A DNA stretch of 64,000 nt from contig NC_059503.1 of the NCBI RefSeq assembly GCF_914767665.1, positions 15,872,001 through 15,936,000 on the forward strand, given 5' to 3'. A program made the position numbers and the translations under genes. Positions within the stretch are counted from its first letter, which is position 1; every line of letters starts with the position of its first letter. Shown here piece after piece: positions 25,163 through 35,711 of this stretch. This DNA is from Harmonia axyridis (taxonomy: Eukaryota; Arthropoda; Insecta; Coleoptera; Coccinellidae). A model generated the notes under the pieces. It was not told the origin of the DNA and did no database searches. It saw only the letters and a program-made list of their open reading frames with translations.

Positions 25163-28100
25163 ATGGAGTTTTTGAAAAACCCTTTACCTTCGAGAGGTAA
25201 TAAGTTTTTTACTGTACCTAGTACACAATTCGAAATATATAATAAACAATAATTAGAAGAAATAAAACTTGAGCTGCTGTAAATAAAGAGAAAGATTTAA
25301 AAAATCAAGTAAAGGAATTGATCTATGAAATTGATTCATTTGTGATTTACGTTAACAGGCCAGAAGGTTGGGTGTTGCCGCCGTTACATCGGAGTGTCAC
25401 GAAGCGCGGGATAAATTTGAAGACAATTTATTAATTAGTCATTTTGATATGCTTTAACTGAGAATATTACTAATAAATATACGGAGTTAGTTAGTACAGC
25501 ATTTTGTTCATTTGAAATTATTAGTTTCATAAACTTTTATCGCAAATAATCCATAATTCACACCAAGGAGGTAGCTATTGGGTAATAGTGGGTTCCATTA
25601 GATTCAAATCTGCATAGCCATGTCGTTTTTCTGGGGCATTAAAAATCAATAAAATTGTTCATGAAACAAAAAACATTAATAAATATCTAAAGTGTAATTT
25701 ATTTTTGAAAACGTTTCTACTATGACATTTTATCTCAAATCAGTTTTATGAAGAAGTCCTTGAACAAACATGACTTCAAAATTCGACTCATAATGAATGC
25801 TATAGAACTATTATGTGGCTGCGCAATTCTCGGCAGAACAGGACTCCTTGAGACATAAATCCCACCGTTCTACGCCGAAGTCAAAACGCAATAAATAAAG
25901 CTTTCTCATTATATACCTACTTCACTAAAGTTAGTGAAATAAATTTTATGGTGGATTTATGCACTGTACTCAAGAACTAAGGAATAAGAACTAAACCTAA
26001 GAATTCAGTAGCGTTTATGCACTCTCTTGTTAGTTCTTAGTTAAGGTATGCGCATGTGCTCGAACTACTTTCTATTTGTTCTATACTTTGATGTTTGACG
26101 TTGATATATATTGTGAAAAAAGTAAATTTGATCTTTTCAAATACTTTTCATCGATCAACACGAATAAAGGACATAAAATTATAGAAACTGGTACTCGTTA
26201 ATATTGAAATTGTATGCGGCGCTCGTGCATTTCTATATTTTACCTGAGCCCTTAGTTCTTAGTTAACAGTTGGCCTGCTAGTGTTAGTTCTTAGTTCTTA
26301 GGAAACGTGCATAAACGCCCTCATTGATTTGTTAGCCTTCAATTCTTAGGTCTTAGTTCTTAGGACTGGTGCATAAATCCTCCATTATATTCGGCAGTGT
26401 TTTATATAGAAAATTTGGTAAGAATTAATTGAATATTTAAAAAATGTTAATGGACTCTTTAATGAAACTGATTTCAAGTTCAGTGGATAATCAATTTTAT
26501 GAAGACATTTTCATTTGGTAATTTTATTTGGATTTCGTAATTTGTGCTTACCGACTTTGTTAAAATGTTGAATACCTTAGATATATTGATTCACACACAT
26601 AATGAAAAATTTTTTCGTAATATAAAAACTTTCACTTCAAGCAATGAAAGAACAACCGAATAAGCAGAAAATATCACCAAATATTTATGTAAACAAATAC
26701 TCTTGAATCCGAAATGATTCTCCGGCGTAGAAGTGACATCACTGTATCTTATTACATCCTAAAATCTACCAGTTTTTCTTCTTTCAAACGAGAAAAAGTT
26801 TTACAGATATCTTTAAGTATACAGCATAGAATATAAAATACATAGAATACTAAAAACTTAGAACATTAATAATCTAAGACTAAAAATAATTGATATTCTG
26901 TGTTGAATATAAAGACATAGAAATATATTTTATATTATTCTATGGTTTACAGCCATAGAACATTAATATTTAACTCTATGTATCTATTTGTGTTCTGTGT
27001 TTTAAAGCACCCAAAACCAAAGAATACAAAATATACAGACAAAACCATAGACTAGTTAACAGCACCACTGTCTATGTTTTGTTATTCTTTATGTATGTTC
27101 TCGCCAAGCATGAATTAATTTTTGTTCGGAATTCATATAGAGTGGATACATCACTTAATTATATCTTAACCTGGATTTATTTGAGGTTTGAAGTTTTTAT
27201 GTTTTGAAGCTTGGACCGAAATTTATGGAATTAAATTTTTTTGTAGTAATTCTCGCTATCATCATTTCTGTGTCCAAATTCAGTACATTTTTGCTCTGCA
27301 AAAATAATAAACAATCGATTATTATGGTCCCTACTGTCTACCAATAATTGATTGTTTTGATCAGCATATATTTTATTATTATTATTATTATAACATAAAA
27401 CATGGTTGAGGCTTTGCCTGTAAACTCTAAAATATGTTCAATTAAGATAAATTCAACGAATCCATCCAAGTTTTATGGAGGACGTTTGATTTTTTTAAAT
27501 TCATTTACTATTTTGTCGAATTATGACACAGTTATAACATTTTCCTAGAATGTAAATGAATCATGAATGTTTTGAAAAATCTTGTCAGAATATTTCAAAA
27601 ATCAATAATCTGCTTTTTTAATGTATTATAGGATATCAGCTACCAAAAACTCATTGTAAAAATTTTCATAATATTCATAGGGCGAAAGGGATGCAAAATT
27701 CAAATTCGTGAAAATATTGATTATATTGAAGGATTATTTCATAACATGAAAAGCAGAAAAATTCAATATTTTTATGAAGAATATCCATTATTGAAAATTT
27801 ATTATTTTCTTAATTTCTTTTTAGAAAAAAATTGAATCTCTCCAAAATATTGAGTGTAAAATAAATTCACCCCTCCTGTTTACACTTAAGTTATAGAATT
27901 ATTATTAGATATTATAGAATATCCAATTATTGGAAATTTATTATTTTCTTAATTTCTTTTTAGAAAAAATTCAATTTCTCCAAAATATTGAGTGTAAAAT
28001 AAATTCACCCCTCCTGTTTACACTTAAGTTCAGGGATTTTAGGGTTGCAATTCAGTATTTAGGGAGAGATCGCACTGGCCCTGTATCTTGTGAGCAGCTT

Positions 28101-28178
28101 TATTTTCAAAAGAAGAAAGGTTGTAAAAATGTTTTGATTGAATATAAAGATGCCCAATCATCTAGAGAATGCAGTTGA
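25163..28178 (+). CDS. Candidate small two-exon gene, 49 aa, unrecognised
   Basis: Exon 1 (25163-25196) starts MEFLKNPLPSR 218 bp from the divergent CISD2-like start codon and ends at the donor GTAATA. Exon 2 (28063-28178) follows an AG at 28061-28062 and continues in the right phase through RDRTGPVSCEQLYFQKKK, then GCKNVLIEYKDAQ to a TGA at 28176-28178. The joined product has 49 residues with a C-x10-C pair and many Lys. I do not recognise it. Support is the head-to-head position, matching phase and coding-like composition. Against it are the short length, the long intron of 2.9 kb full of repeats, and a modest donor. It could also be part of a longer transcript or chance. Confidence 0.35.
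25817..25890. repeat. Dispersed short repeat, copy 2
   Basis: This resembles 9963-10033 (GGCTGCGCAATT, then ATAAATCCCACCGTTCTAC). It is about 70 bp. It is probably a fragment of a SINE or MITE family of this genome. Confidence 0.45.
25948..26385. repeat. Foldback element with internal TTAGTTCTTAG motifs
   Basis: The ends ATGGTGGATTTATGCAC (25948) and GTGCATAAATCCTCCAT (ending 26385) are inverted repeats, and similarity continues inward for about 120 bp with indels. A second level of inverted match is GCGTTTATGCAC / GTGCATAAACGC. The arms are made largely of repeated TTAGTTCTTAG-like units in both orientations. The 200-bp centre is unique here and has no coding capacity. This is a non-autonomous foldback transposon of about 440 bp. 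Confidence 0.8.
27779..28030. repeat. Tandem direct duplication of about 114 bp
   Basis: 27779-27892 and 27917-28030 are nearly identical (a few substitutions) and are separated by a 24-bp spacer. Both copies contain a TTTCTTTTTAG splice-acceptor-like tract and AGTGTAAAATAAATTCACCC. It lies directly upstream of the candidate exon at 28063. Confidence 0.9.
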
Positions 28179-28389
28179 TGTTGATTTTATTCTTAAAACC
28201 GCAAGTAAGTTCTTTTAACAAAAATTATAGAGAATCATTTCAATTTGAATTATAAATAATCACAAATTCAACTGACGCTGATCACCAATGATAGTTTGTG
28301 TTATTTCGGCGAAGTTTTTAGGTTATGTGAATTTGACAAATGAAGTTGCTATAGGGACACTTGTTTTGTTAATTAAATTGGTTTTAGAG

Positions 28390-31300
28390 ATGAGTAGTGA
28401 GTGTTTTTATTCTTTATCCTTGAATAGGGTTTCTGGATTATTTGTTTCTTCATTCTTTTTCTTTTATAGTTGAGAGAGATCCGAAGAAGAGAAGGGTGAA
28501 ACCTGTAGATACTCAAGCAATAATAAATTTCGAAGATTTAGAAGAAAGCTCAGATGATTCCGATTTTCGAATTGAAGACCATCCAGAAGCTACAGATGAT
28601 GATGATTCCTCAAATTCTGATGGAAATGGTATATTCTGATTTTCTTCTACCAAACAACTACTTACTTTTGAGGTCTTAGAGTTGTTATAGTTTTGCACTA
28701 AATATTTGCAATCAAAATTACATTGTCTAAAAATCTGTCCCATTTTTTTGGAGATTTATTCTGCCACAAAGTTTTATTATGATAATTTCAAGAACATATT
28801 TTTTATATGATATGCTAAAACCTAGTAAGCCACATTTCTATTTTGAATTATTTTTTTTAGATGATAGTAGCAGTGATGAGGAAGAAGAGTCAGATGAATC
28901 TGATGTTAATGAAGAATTGAAAGCTTTAGAATATTCAAAAGATGATGGTTTTGCAGTATCAGATTTATTAAATGAAGCCACTTTCCAATCAGATAAATAC
29001 ACACAGGTAACAATTTTCTTTTTGATGTGTAGTTTTGAAAATAATTCTTCTATTTATTTTAGCTAGCGGACAAATACACTGAAATACTCATTTGTTTTGG
29101 TTGCTTGGGCGATCACAGTGATAGTGTAAATGAAATTGTTGAATGTGACAGCTGTGGAGTAACAGTACATGAAGCATGTTATGGAGTATCAGATACCGCT
29201 AGTTTGTCCAGTACCGATTCTTTATCACCTACAGCTCCATGGTTTTGTGAAGCATGTAAAGCAGGAATCACAAACCCCATATGTGAATTATGTCCAAACT
29301 CTGGTGGTATCTTTAAAGAAACTGACGTTGGAAAATGGGTTCATTTGGTAATGCAAAAAATTACTTTGATTAGATACTAATTGGAATGAAAGTAAAATGT
29401 GTCAAAGTATTAGAATCCTACATAGAAAAACTTTGCAACAACTCACTTTAATTAATAAATCTCTTTGGAATAGAATTACATAAAATGACATTAATGACTT
29501 GTATGAACTAATGACTGAAAATTTACTCTGAATTTTGCTTCAAGAAATTAAAGAATTAATTAATCGCATTCAGAAAAATTCAGTTCAAACAAAATGTGGA
29601 TACATATATTCTTTGAATATGGAGAAATCATTAATAAGAAGCATATAGTATCATTAATTTAAAGAATCTTTTTTTTTTTCTGAATTTGTGATATGTATAT
29701 TGTAGGTATGTGCCCTATATGTGCCAGGAGTTGCATTTGGGGAAGTTGACAAACTCACAAATGTTACCCTCTTTGAAATGCCATACAATAAATGGGGAGC
29801 CAAAAGCTGCAGCTTGTGTACAGATGAGAGATTTGCAAGAACTGGAGTTTGTATAGGTTGTGATGCAGGAATGTGTCGAACTTACTTTCATGTCACTTGG
29901 TAAGACTTTAACTTAAAGATTAATTAGTAATGTTTTATATTGTGTCTTTTCCATATAGCGCTCAAAGGGAAGGATTTCTTTCTGAAGCTCATTCTGAGGA
30001 GGTAGATCAAGCCGATCCATTCTATGCTCATTGTAAATTACATTCCGATAAAACATTGGTGAAAAAACGAAAAAAAAACTACTTGGCATTGCAATTGAGA
30101 ACACACTACAGATATTTACAATTCCAAAAAGAAGGCCATTCCACCTCTGTTGAACAGTTGAGGATAAAAAGAAAGTTAGAAAAACAAAAAGTACATTATT
30201 TGAATCACAAGTCTTCAAAACCTTTACCTTGGGGTGAGTAAAAGTATAAGATGAAATTGAATTCAGATATATATAAGAGTAAGGGATTTATTCTGGGTTG
30301 AAGTATAAGAGTAGTGTGCGCTAAACCTCACCCAATAAAGCAGATTATTTTTATTATTATATTAGAATTTTATCTATTATATATTTCTTAAAGTATTACT
30401 GATAAAAATACACATGAAAGAAATGTCTTCGAAAATTTAAAGCTTGAATTCTTAGCCTTAGCTTCATCTAATGATTAGAATTCATTGTCATTAATGAAAT
30501 AATTTTTATCAGCTCTTTTATTTTGCCGAATATATTTAAAATCAATCTTTTGGACTGAAGATTTTTTTGAGTTTTCATTCAATGGCTCTACTATCATATC
30601 TTAATTCAACTTATATTCAATGATGTTGAAGGGAAGAGTTTTCTTTTCATAAAAAACTCCAAATGTTGTATTTATACACTAATTTTTTTTAGTCCCAACT
30701 CAAAAGATGCCTAGGCTCTTGACAACAAGTGCTTCAGCATGTAAAAGATTACTTAAAAAAGCTCAACTGATGGGTATTGATACTTTAGCTTTGGAAATGC
30801 AGGATGCACAAATTGCAGCTCTACAAGATATTAGGAAAAAATGGCATATATCTCCTGCTTTCAGTGTAGAATTCATTGCTTACTATATGGACAGAAATGA
30901 TAGGTTAAAAGGTATGAAAGATACATTAGAAAAGTTATTGGAGGAGAATAAAGCCCTACTAGAAGAACAACAAACACTTAGAACAAAATATGATGAGGTA
31001 ACTATAAGAATAAAAAAATATATAACTCACAAAAAATGTAGAATTATTTTCTGGAAATGGAAATGAAGTATTTCGAAATAATTATATCTTTATATTTTGT
31101 TGTTACAGATATAAATTATTTTGAATCAATTTTGTTATTTCTGTTTCAGTTACTCAAAAATAGCGCTGAACCATCAAAAAAGGAAAAAGATCTGAAACAG
31201 GCCATACATAAATTTCACTCAGCTATTCTCAGTGCATCTCCTACAAAAAATTTACCTGATATAGAAAATCTTGGTAAACCCAATATTATAAGACCTACAC

Positions 31301-34300
31301 AACCGATGATGGTACCTACTGCAGCGGCGCTTAAAATGGGGGTAGGGTTTCCTCTGAACAATATGGCACCAGGAAGAACAGATAGGGTACTGAGTAGCCA
31401 TGCCAAACAAGGTAATATTCATTATTCCTCTTTTTTCAGGGAAACAGCATGCTCAAATGCCTGCAATCTCTTTGGTCCATATCCAATAGATAGCTATAGT
31501 GAAATTTCGTGAGAAAATTGTTATATGAATACAAATTTGAACAAACAAGTAAAAGCTTCCAAGTGTAGTGCTTTTCTCATTCTCATAAAATATCATTCAG
31601 AAAATATTATAATTATGCATAACTCGGACTGTTTTGAATGAACACAATTAATTTTCATTTAAGATCCACTTTTACTCAATGAATGTGCCACATGTAGACA
31701 AAGAAGGGATCAACATTTATTAGCCAAATGTGATACATGCAGCCTGTTCTATCATTTAGATTGCTTGAGTCCTCCATTGACAAGACTACCCAAAAAATCA
31801 AAATTATATGGTTGGCAATGCTCAGAATGCGACAAATCGTCAGACTCTGAGGTTGAAGAACTGAACACACCACGTCGTAGCAAAAGCAGATACAGTAGAG
31901 AAGCTCGATCTGATCCTGAATCTCTAACCCCTATCATTAAAATAAAACCATTGGAACTTTACAACAACCCCAAAATTGTGATAAGGTAAAAGGAATACAA
32001 ATTATTTCTGTAAGGGGTAGCTATTAACTTGAATATCAAAAGATAGATAAATGGAATCAGGTGGTGAAAATTTGCATTATGGGCTTACATACAGTTAGAA
32101 GGCTTCAAAAAGACGGATTTTCAAGAATTTTTTTCGCGCAGACTATTCAATTTATTAATTTGAAAATTGGTGTACATATTATAATAACCTTATAATATAT
32201 TAACATATTTTTTATTTGTCAAAATACTCTTCGCGAATGTTGCTATCGCCGATCTCCTAGAGCTCCGCAAAAAAAACAATTTTGCGGTGATCACGATATC
32301 TCTGGACCGGATTATTTGAAATGAAAAAACCAAATAAATTTCGTTAATATAATACATTATCTAGTATTTAATCGAAGGAATTAGCGAAAAAATAATTTTT
32401 GACAAAATGGCGATTTCTCAAAATAAAATACTCGATTTTGAACGAAAATTTGCCTTAAAATTGTTTATAAAATGGAAAATATTCATCGGAGAAAAAAAAT
32501 CTTCGATTAATTACTAAAAAATCTAGTTAAAAAGGCTGTGTTAAAATTTGAGACTGATCGGTTCAGCCGTTTTCGAGAAATCTTGATCACCGATTTTGAA
32601 AACATAGTTTTGAGAAAAACGCGTTTAAAGTTTCAACTGTGAGACGCGCCTCCCTAACGAGCCTTCATAAATGTGTCTATAACTTCGAAAATATTCGTCT
32701 GATTGACATAAAATTTTGAGTGTGTATGCTCGAATACATGTATATTCAGAAAATAAAAAAAAAACGATTTTTTGAAAATTACAAGTGTATGTAAGCCCTT
32801 ATCAGATTATGAGGTTGATCAATCAAATTGATTCTTGGGTAGGTAGACTAATACACATTAGTGAAAACTTGTATGATATTTTCTCATAAAAAGTAATTCA
32901 ATTCTCATAAATTTATCAAATATATGTATTAAGTTTGAGTTTTTAGTCAACAAATAAACAAATAAACTTTTGCATTTTTAAAAAATTTCAGCGATATTTA
33001 ACTTATATGCTTTAGTCTACCAAGCCAAGAATTATTCATATGAAGCATAAAAAAAAATGGGTGATAACTTGGATGATATCAAAAAAAAGTTCTTATGAAT
33101 ATGTGGGTCTGCATAATATTGAACTAAAACAAAAATATAACACTTATGGTTTATATCTTATAACATGTTAATTGCCAGTGAAACCTACAGGGAACTTTGT
33201 CGAATTTCAGCTAAACATTTTGAGAAATGTGATGCTATGAAATGCTGTATGTGCTAAAGAAAGCTTTTTTCGAATTATGTTTATGAGAATATTTTCTAGA
33301 TATCGTCCAAGTAATCTCTCCCTCTCGGTTTGTACCTCCTACCTAAGAAAACCTTGTATACATATTTTTTAAAATTCCTTAGGTCAATGAGTTCTGAGGA
33401 AAACTTAGTTGATTCTAAAGTGATAATTAAGGCAGCAGATGAAGAAAAATTTGAAGAAATTGAACCAGAACAAGTAAAAACATTTGAAAACATAAGTGTT
33501 ACAAATGGCAGTGAAGGTCATAAGTCAGGAAAGAAGAGGAGAAGAGAAAAACATCGTTCTAGATATTCTCCTGATCTGGGAAGTTCTGGAAAAGAACATA
33601 AACGTAAAAGAAAGAAGAAAAGCATTGATATTGATGATATGCCGCATCCTAGAATCACGATAAAGGTGAGTTTGTTAGTAGAAATACCCTGCTCCAAGAA
33701 ACTAATGCACTGCTTCAAAATTTCAAGTACAGGATGTTCTGATTTGTTTCGGACAAACTGAAACGGGTGATAGATAACATCATTTTAAGCAAAAAAGTTC
33801 CTATGAACATGGGTCCGGAAATGGTTCGTTTCCGAGATACAGGGTGTTAAAGTTGAAAAAATAATTCGCGTTTTCTCTAATATGTTTTGACTGCTTCGAA
33901 ATCCTTCCATGAAATTATTCCTATTCAAATATTTAATTTAAATTCATTTTAAAAATTTCTAAGGCGAAATGCATGCGGATTTTCTATTGCCCACTAATAA
34001 GTAGAAGTGGTATGCTATGTAATTGTTGTTTTTAAGTGTTCTGAATATTCTGTTTCCTGAAATATTGAGTTGTTGGGATGCTTTACGAATACTGAGTTTT
34101 TTATTTTCTTCGAAGGTCTGTAAAATCCTATTTCTCTGTAGATGATTTCTTCTTTGTATGCTTCGTTCGGGCCTTTGGTAACCAATACCATTTTCCTGTA
34201 TTCGTTGATAAGCTATTAACTTAGTTAACTATAATTATAATTAATGACATCTAAACCTAACACACTTTGAATCTGTCATTGTGTATAGCCAGTGTATAAC

Positions 34301-35394
34301 CACAATAATCATGTCAGATTTAGATGTCATTAATTATAATTATAGTTAACTCATAACTTAATTTGAATTTCTCACCTCAAAAAACCCTATGTACCAACTT
34401 TCATGCAATTATTTGGAACCAGTCGAAAGATATTAAAGAAAACGTGAATTATTTTTTCAACTTTAACACCCTGTATCTCGGAAACGAAGCATTTCCGGAC
34501 CCATGTTCATAGGAACTTTTTTGCTTAAAATGATGTGATCTATCACCCGTTTCAGTTTGTCGGAAACAAATCAGAACACCCTGTATGTATTTTATTCAAC
34601 CTAATACCAGATACTTTCCGATAGATCATTACTGAAGAGTAGTCAAAAACAATTTTTTCCCCTCAATAATTGAAAATAATAAAGCAATTCTGTAATAAAT
34701 TGATTTTCAGATAAAACCAATACCTCTTCCAGATGGGGAAGTACCATCTGAATCAAACCCTCAGAGATTTTATGTTCCACAAGAAAATGGAGATCAAGGC
34801 CCCCCAGATATACCTCCTAAAACAGAAATAAAAGTAAGAAGTCCGCGTAACTTGATATCTAAGCCAACATTAGAACTTCCTAAAGTTATGAATAAGGCTG
34901 AAAAGAAGAGTACTGAGAGTCATTGTCATGTTTGTGCGGAAGAAGCACGTAGCAATGAATCTGTTAAGTGAGTAGTTGAGACTGGAATAGTATTATTGAA
35001 ACAATTTCTTCAGTTTTCAAAAAAGTTTTGATATTGGTTGGAAATATTCTTTAACGCATTTTTACAGGAGGATTAGAAGAATAGTTTTTTCTTATAAACT
35101 TTATTATCAGTGATTATGAATGAAAACCTATTTATTAGGATCAGTATGAAGTCTATTCTTTGAGACTAGGTATAATTGTTCAATACATAAGTGCAATTGG
35201 TGTTTTTAATTTCCAGATGTGATGAATGCCTGAATCTTTATCATTTCCTTTGTTTGGATCCTCCACTAAAGAAGACACCTAAAAGAAGAGGATATTCTTG
35301 GCATTGTGCTGATTGTGATCCTACTGTGAGTAATAGAATAAATTTTTTAGCATGCTCTTTAATAATTTCTTCTTTTTTTCAGGGATCAGAATAG
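28390..35394 (+). CDS. PHF14: PHD finger protein 14 (PHF14), 871 aa, 13 exons
   Basis: Exons: 28390-28396, 28470-28628, 28861-29006, 29063-29347, 29706-29899, 29959-30233, 30693-30997, 31150-31411, 31664-31985, 33383-33665, 34711-34967, 35217-35325, 35383-35394; the frame closes at 871 codons. PHF14 is a nuclear histone-tail reader. The start MSIERDPKKRRVKP sits on a 7-nt first coding exon and matches the family N-terminus. An acidic region follows, then a PHD finger and extended PHD (CDSCGVTVHEACYGV, then WVHLVCALYVPGVAFGEVDK and GMCRTYFHVTC). A coiled coil lies around KGMKDTLEKLLEENKALL. Two further PHD fingers follow (CDTCSLFYHLDCLSPPL and CDECLNLYHFLCLDPPL). It is shorter than the human protein (about 890-950 aa). 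Two transposon-like elements sit in its introns. Confidence 0.95.
32081..32798. mobile_element. Non-autonomous TIR element (MITE-like), 718 bp
   Basis: It begins GGGCTTACATACA and ends TGTATGTAAGCCC, a perfect 13-bp inverted repeat. TTAT is present on both sides (32077-32080 and 32799-32802), which fits a 3-4 bp target duplication. A GGG start with a TTA-type target is reminiscent of PIF/Harbinger, but the family is uncertain. No transposase frame is seen. It lies in the PHF14 intron between 31985 and 33383. Confidence 0.75.
33730..34583. mobile_element. Foldback element with long (~150 bp) inverted ends and a nested inverted repeat
   Basis: The left end (from 33730, CAGGATGTTCTGATTTG) and the right end (to 34583, AATCAGAACACCCTG) are inverted copies for about 150 bp with few changes. 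They include AGTTCCTATGAACATGGGTC inward of the end. TA flanks both sides. Nested inside are perfect 33-bp inverted arms at 34223-34255 and 34319-34351, reading from AGTTAACTATAATTATAATT. The element lies in a PHF14 intron. The CAGGGTGTTC-type terminus recurs near 1626, 5036, 58279 and 60001. Confidence 0.85.
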
Positions 35395-35711
35395 ATGGCG
35401 AATTTAAATTATAATTTATAGTGTATTCATAGTATTAAGAACTTTTAAAAATGTACTTTTTTGAAATAAATTCAAATTTGATTGTAAGAACGAAATTTAT
35501 TGAATCAACAATATTATCATATAATATTTTGCATTTCATATATAGAAAAATGAGAAACTCATTTTGCTAAAAGTTTTATTCATCACATTTTTGTTTCATT
35601 AAAATTCCTGGAGTTGGTAAGCAAATATTTCATTGCAAAAAATTAATGAAAGGGTATCCATAGAAAATGATTTATTGATAATCAAATTTACAAGAAATTC
35701 ATTAACATTAG

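Noticed and set aside
25370..25440. CHCH-like wording ECHEARDKFEDN resembling a COA6-type protein
   Set aside because: Only a single Cys of the expected CX9C pair, no in-phase exon partner, and a stop soon after.
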